From Marinobacter nitratireducens (lineage in GTDB: Bacteria > Pseudomonadota > Gammaproteobacteria > Pseudomonadales > Oleiphilaceae), in contig NZ_ANIE01000004.1 in NCBI RefSeq assembly GCF_000708045.1, positions 1 through 64,000 on the forward strand: a stretch of 64,000 nucleotides of DNA. The letters run 5' to 3'. The position numbers and the translations under genes were made by a program. Positions 1 to 10,269 of this stretch are shown piece by piece (the stretch's first letter is position 1; each line of letters starts with the position of its first letter). The notes under the pieces were generated by a model that ran no database searches, was not told where the DNA came from, and saw only the letters and a program-made list of their open reading frames with translations.

Positions 1-193
1 GGCCTCAATTTACCCAAAACACGGAAGGAATTGTCCATACAAGTCGCTTAAGGTCGTTCCCGGCCTATCGTCCGTCCACCGGACGCCACTGTCGTGGCGC
101 CGCTTAGCTCAGCGTTATCGCTCCATCTGAATGTTCGCTTTGCGACCTAAGCGAACACTAGGAACCTGAACGAATGAGGCGCTAACGGCTTAG
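1..193. other. Intergenic left edge, no gene seen
   Basis: I see no coding frame here. There is an 8-bp perfect hairpin (arms 133-140 and 149-156) downstream of the regulator gene that ends at 194 on the minus strand. It lacks a T-tract on that strand, so it is at best a weak terminator. A stretch near 98-125 faintly resembles the right end of an integron attC site, but no partner half is present. Confidence 0.5.
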
Positions 194-907
194 TTACCGC
201 GGGTCGCTGGTCCGAGCGGTACGGGTTTTCAGTCGTGAGTAGGTGGCCGGAACTACGCCCAGCCAGGACGCCAGTTGATTATCCGGTACCCTTTTGACCA
301 GCTCCGGATACTCTTCCAGCAGGAGTTGGTAACGCTCTTTTGCGGACATCGTGTGCTTCCGGAATTCCCTCATGCTTGTCAGCTCAGCCAGTTCTTCGGT
401 GAGGGCCAGGGCAAAGGTCGGCCAGAGGCCTTCTCCATGGGACCGGATTGCCGAGCGGAAGGCGGAAAAGTCTGCAACCCAAGTGGTTACCGGGGTAACC
501 GATGTCAGGCACAGGGTATTCCGGACGGTTCGGGTTCGCCCGAATACGGGCCAGACGATATCCCCTTCGGTGAAGAAATGGTGAACCGACACCTTACCGC
601 TGGAAGCCTCCCGGAATAGCCGCAGGATTCCGTGCTGAACGAGATAGACGTTCCGCCAGGGAGTGTCGTGCTTTTCAAGATTGCTTTCCATGCCGACCCG
701 TTGTTGATGGAACAGGCGGGATAGGTCGTTGAGCATCCGGGTTTCCGGATCGCTTGGGTTGTCACTCAGTCGAATGCCAAACACTCGGCTTAGGCCGTTC
801 AGCAATGCTGTCGAACTGGGGGCATTGTCCGGAAGGGCGATGTCCGGATTCTGCTCCCCCAGCAAACAGGGCGATGAGCTGACGTCGGGCCTGAAATGGG
901 AGTTCAT
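194..907 (-). CDS. Crp/Fnr-family transcriptional regulator
   Basis: A 237-residue cytoplasmic DNA-binding regulator. Residues about 60-150 form a cyclic-nucleotide-binding-type beta-roll (VYLVQHGILRLF at 87-98), followed by a long dimer helix near 165-185 and a C-terminal helix-turn-helix at 211-230 (QLASWLGVVPATYSRLKTR). There is no N-terminal cysteine cluster like that of FNR. The recognition helix reads PATYSR where FNR and DNR have PET-SR, so the glutamate that reads the TTGAT half-site is replaced by alanine. It lies next to the nir genes with an FNR-like box in its own promoter, so a role in nitrogen-oxide or oxygen control is likely, but the ligand and target site cannot be read from the sequence. 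The long N-terminal extension (about 55 residues) is unusual for the family. Confidence 0.8.
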   Translation of the reverse strand: MNSHFRPDVSSSPCLLGEQNPDIALPDNAPSSTALLNGLSRVFGIRLSDNPSDPETRMLNDLSRLFHQQRVGMESNLEKHDTPWRNVYLVQHGILRLFREASSGKVSVHHFFTEGDIVWPVFGRTRTVRNTLCLTSVTPVTTWVADFSAFRSAIRSHGEGLWPTFALALTEELAELTSMREFRKHTMSAKERYQLLLEEYPELVKRVPDNQLASWLGVVPATYSRLKTRTARTSDPR

Positions 908-966
908 AGCGTTGACCCTGATAAAATTGATTAGGTCATTATCGTATCAGTTGGTCATCTTCTGAA

Positions 967-980
967 ATGACTTAAATCAT
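967..980 (-). promoter_or_regulatory. FNR/DNR-like box upstream of the Crp-family gene
   Basis: ATGAC-TTAA-ATCAT differs from the FNR/DNR consensus (TTGAT/C-N4-A/GTCAA) only at the outermost bases. On the minus strand a GATAAT hexamer lies at 943-938, which places the box close to -41.5, the class II activator position. The regulator gene starts at 907. Confidence 0.55.
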
Positions 981-1075
981 TAACGCTATTTGACCTGGTC
1001 GATTAATAGTTCAGGGGTTATCGAGAAATGGGGATAACCGCACGCGGCCCGGGACATTTCGTTCGCCGGATGACT

Positions 1076-2590
1076 CTAGTGACTGGTGCCTTCCTCGTAG
1101 TGAGTCTTGTTCCAGACGTTGTATTTGCCGGAGGGCTTGTTCATGGGTATCCGTTTCTCTTCCTCCAGGGTCTTGGCGTCATAAACAATGACCGCGCCGT
1201 CTTCATCCCAGATGCTTAACAGCAGTTTTTTACCGTAGCGATCGAATTCCACATGGGCGGCGACCTTGCCCGGTGCCGGCTGCAGGGTTTTGACGATCTC
1301 CAGGCTCTGCTTGTCGATGATGTGGACCTTGTCCTTGTTGGTTCCGAAGAACACGTCCACCCAGGCGTAGGGGGAGTTCTCGTGGCTGCGCATGAAGAAC
1401 CCGGGGCCCTCGGTTTTCAGGGTCTTGATGACTTCCCATGTGTCCATGTCGATGATCGAGACTGCGCCGGTCCGGAAGTGGGGAGTCGCCATGACCCGGT
1501 GGCCCTGGTATTCCCAGGTGATTCCCGAGCCCAGATGGGGCATGCCGGGAAGGGGAAGTTCTGCAATGGTTTTGCCGGTATCCAGGTTGATGACATAGCC
1601 GCGTTTGCCGTCTCGGGCAGCACCAATTACGTGCTGGTAGTCCGGATCAAAGAAGAAGTCGTCGAGCCAGGTGTCTGTCTGCATCCGCCGGACATCCGGC
1701 TTGCCATCGCTCACGGTGATTTCCCAGGCTTCGGGGATATCTTTCAGCGCTGCGATGAAGCTGCCCCTGGGCGGGGCGGCGTATACGGCGCTCACGCGGG
1801 AGCTGTCGCCGGTGTCGTTCTCAACCGGGATAACGTCCATCAGTTCCAGGTTTCGTGCGTCGAACAGCACCAGTGAGTGAGGCAGGTAGTTGGCAGCCAT
1901 GACGTATTGGCCATCGGCTGACACAGCGATGTTGCGCATGTTGATGCCCGCCCGGACTTCCGCCACCACTTTCAGGTTGTATAGATCGTATTTGGTGATC
2001 CAGCCGTCCCGGGAGCCAAAGTACACGTAACGGCCGTCCGGGCTGTATTTGGGGCCGCCGTGAAGGGCATAGCGGCTCTGGAATCGGTGGATGGGTTCCA
2101 TCCGGTCACCGTCCATCAGGGTGACGTGGTGGTCGCCGATTTCCACCACCAGGAACAGGTTCATCATGTCGGCTTTGTACACCGGCTTGTCAGGAAGGCT
2201 GCCTTCCGGGTGCGGCAATAAATGGCTGGACTGTATCTCGTTCCGGTCCCACTCCGGAGAAACCGCTGGCGGCTGATAGATGAACTCAGCCAGCGCAGTA
2301 ATGGAGCCCTGGTCCAGGGTGTCGCCAAAGGCGGGCATCTGGGTGGCCGGGCGACCGTTGGCGATGGTTGTTTCGGCGTCCGCCCGGCGCAGGCGCGACA
2401 GGTTTTCCGGTAACAGGGCGGGGCCCATGCCACCGAGGCGCTCGGCTCCGTGGCAGCTGGCGCAGTGCTTTTGGTAGAGCGACTCGGTGGATTTCGAGCC
2501 CGCCGCCAGGCTCGGGAGCAGCACCAGGGTGCTGATGGCGAGAGCCAGAATGGGCTTCAGTGCGCGGATTGGGCTTGGTCTTGCGTGCAT
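1076..2590 (-). CDS. nirN: NirN, c-type cytochrome/heme d1 dehydrogenase
   Basis: A periplasmic protein of 504 residues. NirN catalyses the last step of heme d1 formation, oxidising the propionate side chain of dihydro-d1 before transfer to NirS. Residues 1-31 are a signal peptide, CASCH at 43-47 is the single heme c site, and the remainder (from about 130) is an eight-bladed cytochrome d1-type propeller with repeated DGRYVYFGSRDG-like blades. Length and the added heme c domain separate it from NirF, which has the propeller only. It is the last gene of the leftward nirS operon, after nirE, as in Pseudomonas aeruginosa. No clear terminator follows it. Confidence 0.9.
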   Translation of the reverse strand: MHARPSPIRALKPILALAISTLVLLPSLAAGSKSTESLYQKHCASCHGAERLGGMGPALLPENLSRLRRADAETTIANGRPATQMPAFGDTLDQGSITALAEFIYQPPAVSPEWDRNEIQSSHLLPHPEGSLPDKPVYKADMMNLFLVVEIGDHHVTLMDGDRMEPIHRFQSRYALHGGPKYSPDGRYVYFGSRDGWITKYDLYNLKVVAEVRAGINMRNIAVSADGQYVMAANYLPHSLVLFDARNLELMDVIPVENDTGDSSRVSAVYAAPPRGSFIAALKDIPEAWEITVSDGKPDVRRMQTDTWLDDFFFDPDYQHVIGAARDGKRGYVINLDTGKTIAELPLPGMPHLGSGITWEYQGHRVMATPHFRTGAVSIIDMDTWEVIKTLKTEGPGFFMRSHENSPYAWVDVFFGTNKDKVHIIDKQSLEIVKTLQPAPGKVAAHVEFDRYGKKLLLSIWDEDGAVIVYDAKTLEEEKRIPMNKPSGKYNVWNKTHYEEGTSH

Positions 2591-2633
2591 GGGTCGTTGC
2601 TGCTCCGGTTAGTCGGGTCGTATTGGCTGGCGG

Positions 2634-3470
2634 TTATGCCTGCTGGGTCAGGGCACTGTCCCAGCCTGCCTGGCCGGGGCGCGCCAGCTTGTTCGCCAGT
2701 TGCACCACTTCGCCGACGATGATCAGCGTCGGCGGTTTGAAGTCTTCCTGGCGAATGGTGTCTTCGAGCTGTTCCAGTGTGGTGACGGTCATGTGTTGCA
2801 TGGGCGTAGTGCCGCGCTCGACCAGCGCCACCGGACAATCCGGGCTGAGGCCATGCGCGGTCAGCTCACGAACGATTGTTGGAGCATTGTGCAACCCCAT
2901 GTAGAACACCCGGGTCTGTCCCGGCGCCGCCAGAACGGCCCAGTTCAGCTCCAGAGACTGATCGGATTTCCGGTGCCCGGTGACGAAGGTCACGCTCTGG
3001 GAGTAATCCCGATGGGTCAGTGGAATGCCGCAATAGGAGGCGCACCCAGCGGCGGAGGTGATGCCGGGCACGACCTGGAAGTCCACGTCGTTGTCCACCA
3101 GGAATTCTGCTTCCTCGCCGCCGCGACCGAAAATGTAGGGGTCGCCACCTTTGAGCCGGACCACCCTTCGCTGCTGCATTGCCAGCTGGACCAGAATCTC
3201 GTTGGTCTGTTCCTGCGGCACGTAATGGCAGCCGCTGGCCTTACCGACATGAATACGCTCGGCCTGAGGGTTGACCAGTTCCATGATCTGGGGGGAGACC
3301 AGGCGGTCATACACCACGGCCTCGGCTTGCTGAATCAGCATCAGCGCCCGAAGGGTCAGCAAACCGGGATCACCGGGGCCGGCGCCGACAATGGCCACTT
3401 CGCCTGGGCGCAGTGGTTGCTCCGCCAGTTGAAATTCGACCAGGCACTTCTTCCGTTGAATGGGGGGCAT
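2634..3470 (-). CDS. nirE: Uroporphyrinogen-III C-methyltransferase (SUMT)
   Basis: A cytosolic SAM-dependent enzyme of 278 residues that methylates uroporphyrinogen III at C2 and C7 to give precorrin-2, the branch point to heme d1. The N-terminal [15 protein letters not shown] (about 28-42) is the SUMT phosphate-binding-loop signature, with [15 protein letters not shown] near 110 and the VPGITSA loop after it, both typical of CobA/NirE. It lacks the CysG dehydrogenase half. Start: an AAGGAG ribosome site lies 6-8 bases before ATG 3470. Its place between nirJ and nirN supports the NirE assignment over a cobalamin or siroheme role. Confidence 0.93.
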   Translation of the reverse strand: MPPIQRKKCLVEFQLAEQPLRPGEVAIVGAGPGDPGLLTLRALMLIQQAEAVVYDRLVSPQIMELVNPQAERIHVGKASGCHYVPQEQTNEILVQLAMQQRRVVRLKGGDPYIFGRGGEEAEFLVDNDVDFQVVPGITSAAGCASYCGIPLTHRDYSQSVTFVTGHRKSDQSLELNWAVLAAPGQTRVFYMGLHNAPTIVRELTAHGLSPDCPVALVERGTTPMQHMTVTTLEQLEDTIRQEDFKPPTLIIVGEVVQLANKLARPGQAGWDSALTQQA

Positions 3471-3481
3471 GTTGCGGCTCC

Positions 3482-4678
3482 TTAGAGGTTATTGACCGGG
3501 ATTTCGATGGCCGGAGCCGCAACCCGTCGGGGGATATCCACCACCCCGATTTCGTCGTTGGTGAGGTAGCAGCCGGGATCTTCTTCCCAGAAATCCCCGG
3601 ATACGCTATAGGCCCTGACTCGGGTGTTGCCGTTACAGATGGCCAGGTAGCGGCAATCGGCGCAACGGCCCTTGACCGGGCGGGGTGATTGCCGGAATCC
3701 CAACATCAGGTCGTCGGATGCTTCGGACCATATCCTGGAAAACGGCTTGTCCCGGACATTTCCGAGATCGTAGTTCCACCAGAACGTGTCGGGATGGACG
3801 ACGCCAAGGTTATCAATGTTGGCGATATTGACCCCTGAGGCATTACCTCCCCAGAACCTGAGGCGCTGGGCCAGCGCCGGCACCTGGTTCGGATAATGTT
3901 TTTTTGCCCATTGCAGCAGGAAAGGGGCGTCCGCATCGTTATTGCCGGTAACGTACTCGCGATGGATGCCGCGCTTGAGTTCGTCGTGGCAGTGATCAAA
4001 CAGCAGGTTCATGGCCTCGCGGGTCATGTCATACCAGGCATCCCGCTTGCGGTTGCGTCCGCCACGGCCGGAGTAGTTCAGGTGTGAGAGGTAGAACTTG
4101 TCGATATCGTGCTCATCCAGTAGCGCGAGGATGTCCGGAAGTTGCGGGAAATTATCCTGGGTCAGTGTGAACCGAAGCCCAACCTTGATGCCGGCCTGCT
4201 TGCAGAGGCGGACGGCCTTCATGGAGGCGGCAAACGCGCCCTGTTTCTGCCTGAAGTCGTCGTGGGTTTTCTCCAGGCCGTCGATGCTGATGCCGACGTA
4301 GTCGTAACCAGCCCGGGCAATCCGGTCGATGTTGGTCTCGTCGATCAGCGTGCCATTGGTGGACAGGCCGACATAGAAGCCCATGTCTCTGGCTCTCTCC
4401 GATATGTCGAAGATGTCCGGTCGCATCAGGGGCTCGCCGCCGGACAGAATCAGCACTGGCACACCGAAGTCTTTGAGATCATCCATCACCGTGTAGACTT
4501 CATCGGTACTGAGTTCACCCTTGAAGTCGATGTCCGCCGAGATCGAATAACAGTGTTTGCAGGTGAGATTGCAGCGGCGAATCAGGTTCCAGATCACCAC
4601 TGGCCCCTTCGGCTTGGGAATGGGACGCACCGGGGTCGGTTGCATCAGGCTCTGTATATACCGTGTCATTCGGAACAT
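3482..4678 (-). CDS. nirJ: NirJ, radical SAM enzyme of heme d1 biosynthesis
   Basis: A 398-residue radical SAM protein that removes two propionate side chains from 12,18-didecarboxysiroheme and installs the precursors of the d1 oxo groups. The core motif CNLTCKHC (CX3CX2C, about residues 36-43) binds the SAM 4Fe-4S cluster, and [12 protein letters not shown] (about 79-90) is the GGEP SAM-binding element. A C-terminal SPASM-like cysteine group ([10 protein letters not shown], later DPGCYL) binds a second cluster. It follows nirH by 13 bases in the nirS operon. Related heme-maturation proteins (AhbC/D) share the fold, but the neighbours make NirJ the clear choice. Confidence 0.95.
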   Translation of the reverse strand: MFRMTRYIQSLMQPTPVRPIPKPKGPVVIWNLIRRCNLTCKHCYSISADIDFKGELSTDEVYTVMDDLKDFGVPVLILSGGEPLMRPDIFDISERARDMGFYVGLSTNGTLIDETNIDRIARAGYDYVGISIDGLEKTHDDFRQKQGAFAASMKAVRLCKQAGIKVGLRFTLTQDNFPQLPDILALLDEHDIDKFYLSHLNYSGRGGRNRKRDAWYDMTREAMNLLFDHCHDELKRGIHREYVTGNNDADAPFLLQWAKKHYPNQVPALAQRLRFWGGNASGVNIANIDNLGVVHPDTFWWNYDLGNVRDKPFSRIWSEASDDLMLGFRQSPRPVKGRCADCRYLAICNGNTRVRAYSVSGDFWEEDPGCYLTNDEIGVVDIPRRVAAPAIEIPVNNL

Positions 4679-4691
4679 AGTGGTTCTCTCA

Positions 4692-5225
4692 TCAGGAGCC
4701 GTTTTTTTTGAGTCTCAGCCCGGTCTTTTTCAGGATCGCCGAGCTGTAGAGAATGGTGTGGCCATGGCAGGCGTCACCCAGCAGAGTGCGGATTCGATCG
4801 GCTTTCGACTCCACTTCGTCCCGGCTGGTACCGTGAACCATGGCAAACAGGTTGTAAGGCCAGTAGGGCAAGTGCCTGGGGCGGCGATAGCAGTGGCTGA
4901 CAAACAGCAGTTCGCCAACCTGACGGCCCAGCCGCCCGATGGCCAGTTCGTCGATATCCCAGACCGTCATCCCGTTGTAGCGATACCCAAGGCGATAGTG
5001 GTCGGGCACGGCGGCGACGCGCCGGATAACACCGGCTTCCTGCATCCGTTGGAAGCGGGCCAGCACTTCGTCCGCAGGCATGTTCAGTTTCTTGCCCAGA
5101 GCGTCCCAGGGATCAGGCACGAGGGGGAGCCCGCTCTGGGTCGCGAGAATAAGCTGACGGTCCCGGTCGCAGAGGACGTAGTCCTCAACCGTGGATTGCT
5201 CAGACGGCAAAATGGAGACGGACAT
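4692..5225 (-). CDS. nirH: NirH, siroheme decarboxylase subunit
   Basis: A 177-residue Lrp/AsnC-fold protein. The NirDLGH proteins together decarboxylate siroheme to 12,18-didecarboxysiroheme. It shows an N-terminal winged-helix-like part and the family block HCYRRPRHLPYWPYNLFAMVHG (shown in parts: HCYRRP, YNLFAMVHG), shared with NirL. The start at 5225 lies inside nirG (26-base overlap) and is preceded by a strong GGAGGAG site. It is a catalytic-complex subunit and not a transcription factor despite the Lrp fold. Confidence 0.9.
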   Translation of the reverse strand: MSVSILPSEQSTVEDYVLCDRDRQLILATQSGLPLVPDPWDALGKKLNMPADEVLARFQRMQEAGVIRRVAAVPDHYRLGYRYNGMTVWDIDELAIGRLGRQVGELLFVSHCYRRPRHLPYWPYNLFAMVHGTSRDEVESKADRIRTLLGDACHGHTILYSSAILKKTGLRLKKNGS

Positions 5226-5691
5226 GGAACTCCTCCTCCTTGGGCATGTTGTAGACCGGGAAACCGGTTACTTCCTCGATTTGTTCCAGCACTTCAGCAA
5301 TGCGTTCTTCCGCTTCGGTGGCCACCACAAACCACATGTTCAGCTCGTGTTCGCGTCGATAATTGTGGGCAACTTCGTCGAACTCATTGACCTTCGCTGC
5401 AATTCGGTCGAAGTCGTCTTCGGGAAGGCGCATGGCCGCCAGGGTGAGGCCTCCGCCCATTTCTCCAGCGTGGAACATAGGGCCAAACCGAGTGAGTATG
5501 CGCCGGTCCAGCAGGGACTTGAGGGTGTCCAGGAGTGCCTGCTCGGAGGTGCCCAGTTCCTGAGCGATGGCGGCATAGGGATGGCGCTCGAGGGGCATCC
5601 CGTGCTGCAGGCGATTGATCACCTGGCGTTCGAGTTCGGTAAAGTGCGGGCGCTCAAGGTTCCCAAGTGCCCGTTCAGTCATGACTGACAT
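5200..5691 (-). CDS. nirG: NirG, siroheme decarboxylase subunit
   Basis: A 163-residue Lrp/AsnC-like protein of the same siroheme decarboxylase group. It has an N-terminal helical domain with LERHPYAAIAQELG near 35-48 and the YRREHELNMWFVVATE block near 110-125 that matches the NirD/NirG half of the family. The start at 5691 overlaps the end of nirL by 17 bases and has a GAGGA ribosome site. Gene order D-L-G-H is used to assign the letter; sequence alone separates NirD/NirG from NirL/NirH but not NirD from NirG. Confidence 0.88.
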   Translation of the reverse strand: MSVMTERALGNLERPHFTELERQVINRLQHGMPLERHPYAAIAQELGTSEQALLDTLKSLLDRRILTRFGPMFHAGEMGGGLTLAAMRLPEDDFDRIAAKVNEFDEVAHNYRREHELNMWFVVATEAEERIAEVLEQIEEVTGFPVYNMPKEEEFHVRLHFAV

Positions 5692-6214
5692 AACGTCCTC
5701 CGCATTGCCGGTAGGCCTTGGTGCTGAACAGCACCGAGTGGGGGAACTTTTTCAGATGGGCGCTGGCCACCAGGCTCTCCAGTTGAGCCAGGACCCGTTG
5801 GCGATCAACGCCGTGAATCATGCAGAACAGGTTGTAGCGCCAGTCCGGTAACTGACGTGGCCGCTGGTAGCAAAGGGTGACGAACGGCGCGCTGGAAATC
5901 GCCTCTGCGGCAGAGCCGACCCAGGCATCCGGGATATCCCAAACCACCATTGCGTTGGCGGTATAGCCAAGAGTTCGATGTTTGACCACCAGGCCCATGC
6001 GCTTGATCAGACCCTGTGCCTGCCACTGGTCGACGGCGGTGATGACTTCCCGCTCGGTGAGCCCGGTCTGTTCGGCCAGGGTCTGGTAGGGACGTGCGGT
6101 CAAGGGCAGCCCCTTTTCCAGATGCTGCCTGAGCCGCAGCAAGCCCCAGGCACTGATGGCGCCCCGGCCTGCGACGTCGGGCACGACGGCCAGGTAGTCG
6201 ATGGAGGTGTTCAT
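5675..6214 (-). CDS. nirL: NirL, siroheme decarboxylase subunit
   Basis: A 179-residue Lrp/AsnC-fold subunit of the NirDLGH siroheme decarboxylase. The LCYQRPRQLPDWRYNLF block near 115-131 is shared with NirH of this operon. It starts with an ATGA overlap on nirD and overlaps nirG, which implies translational coupling of all four subunits and roughly equal production. Confidence 0.9.
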   Translation of the reverse strand: MNTSIDYLAVVPDVAGRGAISAWGLLRLRQHLEKGLPLTARPYQTLAEQTGLTEREVITAVDQWQAQGLIKRMGLVVKHRTLGYTANAMVVWDIPDAWVGSAAEAISSAPFVTLCYQRPRQLPDWRYNLFCMIHGVDRQRVLAQLESLVASAHLKKFPHSVLFSTKAYRQCGGRYVSHD

Positions 6215-6675
6215 GCCAGTGCCTCCCAGTCGATGTCGAAACCGAGATCGATGTGGTACTGCCGCACCATGGGGAGTCTCAGCATCGGTAACCGTAACTG
6301 GTGTTCGAGTTCGTCCAGCCGCTCGTCCAGGGTGTCTTCGTCGGGCGCGGTCATGACGAACCAGAGGTTGTAGGTGTGCTCGCGGGCGTAATTGTGATTG
6401 ACGCCCGGAGCGCGGTTGATTCGGGCCGCAACCAGATCCAGCTGCTCGGTTGGTGCTGCCACCGCTGCAAGGATGCTGGCGCCGGCCCGGTGGTGTTCAA
6501 ATACCGGCCCGACCCGGCTGATGACCTGGTGATTCTGGAGTGATTGCAATCGATCGATGACCTCACTTTCTGGAATGTCCAGCTGCTGAGCCATTTCCTG
6601 AAATGGCCGTTCGCACACCGGCAGATTCCGTTGGTACAGGTTGATCAGTTGCTTATCGGTATTGTCCAGTTTCAT
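6211..6675 (-). CDS. nirD: NirD, siroheme decarboxylase subunit
   Basis: A 154-residue Lrp/AsnC-like protein, first of the nirDLGH set and directly after nirS (26-base gap). The HNYAREHTYNLWFVMTAP block near 95-112 matches the NirG type. Together with NirL, NirG and NirH it decarboxylates siroheme in the cytoplasm. The normal NirD length in pseudomonads is about 150 residues, so it is intact. Confidence 0.9.
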   Translation of the reverse strand: MKLDNTDKQLINLYQRNLPVCERPFQEMAQQLDIPESEVIDRLQSLQNHQVISRVGPVFEHHRAGASILAAVAAPTEQLDLVAARINRAPGVNHNYAREHTYNLWFVMTAPDEDTLDERLDELEHQLRLPMLRLPMVRQYHIDLGFDIDWEALA

Positions 6676-6701
6676 CGGTGTCTCCTCCGGGCCGGATCCG
6701 A

Positions 6702-8444
<1,743 letters not shown>

Positions 8445-8487
8445 TTAAAGAGTCCCTGTAGGTTTCGCTTCTTTTGACTCTTGAACA

Positions 8488-8501
8488 TTGATTAATGTCA
8501 G
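8488..8501 (-). promoter_or_regulatory. FNR/DNR-like box of the nirS operon
   Basis: Read on the minus strand the site is CTGAC-ATTA-ATCAA, one mismatch from the FNR/DNR consensus. It stands alone between the divergent nirS and nirC starts and points to nirS (start 8426). The expected -10 region near 8465-8460 is a poor match, typical of strongly activator-dependent promoters. Confidence 0.65.
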
Positions 8502-8572
8502 ATGAATGTTATTTATCGGCGGACTACCCGAAAGGGGGTATGCCAAATGATTTCTTGTGTTCGTTTGTTGGG

Positions 8573-8586
8573 TTAACCAATATCAA
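8573..8586 (+). promoter_or_regulatory. FNR/DNR-like box of the nirC-nirF-nirQ operon
   Basis: TTAAC-CAAT-ATCAA differs from the consensus by one base in the left half. A weak -10 (GACGAT at 8609-8614) places it at -41.5, and the nirC start follows at 8642. Together with the nirS box it makes the intergenic region a two-way anaerobic control point. Confidence 0.55.
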
Positions 8587-8641
8587 GGATGATTGAATAG
8601 GGCGTTGCGACGATGCAGGAAAACCTTGGGGAGAGCAGGCT

Positions 8642-8998
8642 TTGAACGATGGACTTCCATACCGGTTGATCGGCTTGGTCTGGACTCTGGCGGTTGCTTT
8701 GAGCCCGGCGGCCCTGGTGGCTTCACCGGAAAGCCGGCCCGGGCAGGAACTGGCAAACCTGGTGCTCCAGGATTGCGGGTCCTGCCACGGCATGACTCTG
8801 AAGGGCGGCCTGGGGCCCGCCCTGAGACCTGATGACCTCGAAAACCGTTCGGTGGATGCTATCGCAGCGATCATTCGCGATGGGGTTCCCGGTACCGCAA
8901 TGCCTCCCTGGAAGCCCCTGCTTGCACCTGAAGATATTGAGTGGATCAGCCAGCAACTGAAGGCCGGTTCTCTTGTCTCGACACGAGTCTCGGATTGA
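8642..8998 (+). CDS. nirC: NirC, small c-type cytochrome
   Basis: A 118-residue periplasmic monoheme cytochrome c. Residues 1-28 are a signal peptide, CGSCH at 45-49 binds heme, and the TAMPPW segment near residue 85 provides the likely axial methionine. NirC proteins are thought to donate electrons to NirS or to assist heme d1 maturation. The start chosen is TTG at 8642, because no in-frame ATG precedes the signal peptide and a GAGCAGG site lies just upstream. It is followed by nirF after 37 bases. In P. aeruginosa nirC and nirF lie in the nirS operon; here they are divergent. Confidence 0.82.
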   Translation: MNDGLPYRLIGLVWTLAVALSPAALVASPESRPGQELANLVLQDCGSCHGMTLKGGLGPALRPDDLENRSVDAIAAIIRDGVPGTAMPPWKPLLAPEDIEWISQQLKAGSLVSTRVSD

Positions 8999-9035
8999 AC
9001 CTGACATTGAATGACCAACCGGAGGCCAAAGCGCC

Positions 9036-10250
9036 ATGTATCTGATTCGGAATGTTCGGCTCCTGATGGTGGGAGCGTTATTGCTGTTCGGTTTGCTGGG
9101 TTGCCAGAGCCTGGGTGATACGACAGCTTCCCGCCCGCTGATGGGTACCGGTGATCTGGGCCTTATTGTCGAGCGGGCGACAGGGTCGGTGCTGGTGATC
9201 AATACCACCCGGCATGAGCTCCTCGGGCGCGTTGAGGGGCTTGGTGATTTGTCCCATGCCTCGGTGGTCTACTCCCGGGATGGTCGCTTCGGCTACGTGT
9301 TTGGTCGCGACGGCGGATTGAGCAAGGTCGATCTGCTGACCCGGACACTGGCTGGCCGGGTCGTCCAGTCGGGCAACAGCATCGGCGGCGCCATTTCCCA
9401 GGACGGCCGCTACGTGGCAGTTTCCAACTACGAGCCAGGCGGTGTGAAGGTGTTCGACAGCAACACACTTGAATTGGAAGTGGAGGTGCCGGCCGTTTAC
9501 GTCGGCGAGGACGGTGGGCCCGCGCGCTCGAAGACCGTAGGCCTTGTGGATGCGCCGGGCAACCGGTTTGTGTTCAGCCTGTTCGATGCCAATCAGATCT
9601 GGACCCTCGACATGGCTGAAGACACCCCGCAGATTGTCCGCCTTGAGGCGGGCGATGCGCCCTATGATGCCCTGATCACGCCGGACGGTCGTTATTACAT
9701 TGCCGGTTTGTTCGGTGAAGATGGGCTGTCCATGCTGGACCTCTGGCACAGTGGCCAGGGCGTGACTGAGATTTTGCCTGGCTATGGCAAAGGGGAGCAG
9801 AGGCTGCCTGTATACAAGATGCCCCATCTGGAGGGCTGGGCGGTGGCCGATGGCCGTGCCTTTTTCCCGGCCGTGGGACATCACCAGGTTCTGGTGGCCA
9901 ACACGGAGGACTGGTCGCTTTCGGATCGCATTGATGTGCAGGGCCAGCCGGTATTTGTGATGGCCAGCCCGGATAACCGACAGATCTGGGTCAGCTTTGC
10001 GCACCCCAGGAATGATGTGATTCAGGTGATCGACAGCCAGACCCTTGAGGTGATCAAAACCCTGGAGCCGGGCAAGGCAGTGCTCCATATGGAATATACT
10101 CCGAGGGGGGAAGAAGTCTGGGTCTCGGCCAGGGACAGCAACCGGGTGACGGTCTATAACACCCGGACCCTGGAGCCGGTTGCGGAACTGGAGGCCGAAA
10201 AGCCCAGCGGTATTTTCTTTACCAGCCGGGCCCACACTCTTGGTCTCTGA
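9036..10250 (+). CDS. nirF: NirF, heme d1 biosynthesis lipoprotein
   Basis: A 404-residue d1-type eight-bladed propeller without a heme c motif, needed for heme d1 synthesis at the didecarboxysiroheme stage. The N-terminus has a lipobox (GLLGC, Cys23), so it is predicted to be a periplasmic lipoprotein, as reported for Pseudomonas NirF. Blade motifs such as DGRFGYVFGRDGG and TPRGEEVWVSARD are visible. The start at 9036 is set by a GGAGG site 11 bases upstream. It shares blade patterns with the NirN and NirS proteins of the same window. Confidence 0.93.
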   Translation: MYLIRNVRLLMVGALLLFGLLGCQSLGDTTASRPLMGTGDLGLIVERATGSVLVINTTRHELLGRVEGLGDLSHASVVYSRDGRFGYVFGRDGGLSKVDLLTRTLAGRVVQSGNSIGGAISQDGRYVAVSNYEPGGVKVFDSNTLELEVEVPAVYVGEDGGPARSKTVGLVDAPGNRFVFSLFDANQIWTLDMAEDTPQIVRLEAGDAPYDALITPDGRYYIAGLFGEDGLSMLDLWHSGQGVTEILPGYGKGEQRLPVYKMPHLEGWAVADGRAFFPAVGHHQVLVANTEDWSLSDRIDVQGQPVFVMASPDNRQIWVSFAHPRNDVIQVIDSQTLEVIKTLEPGKAVLHMEYTPRGEEVWVSARDSNRVTVYNTRTLEPVAELEAEKPSGIFFTSRAHTLGL

Positions 10251-10269
10251 GAGACAACCCAGGTGGATC

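Noticed and set aside
98-207. attC-like sequence at the left edge
   Set aside because: A stretch resembles the right end of some integron attC sites, but the core triplets do not fit, no complementary left half exists, and there is no integrase.
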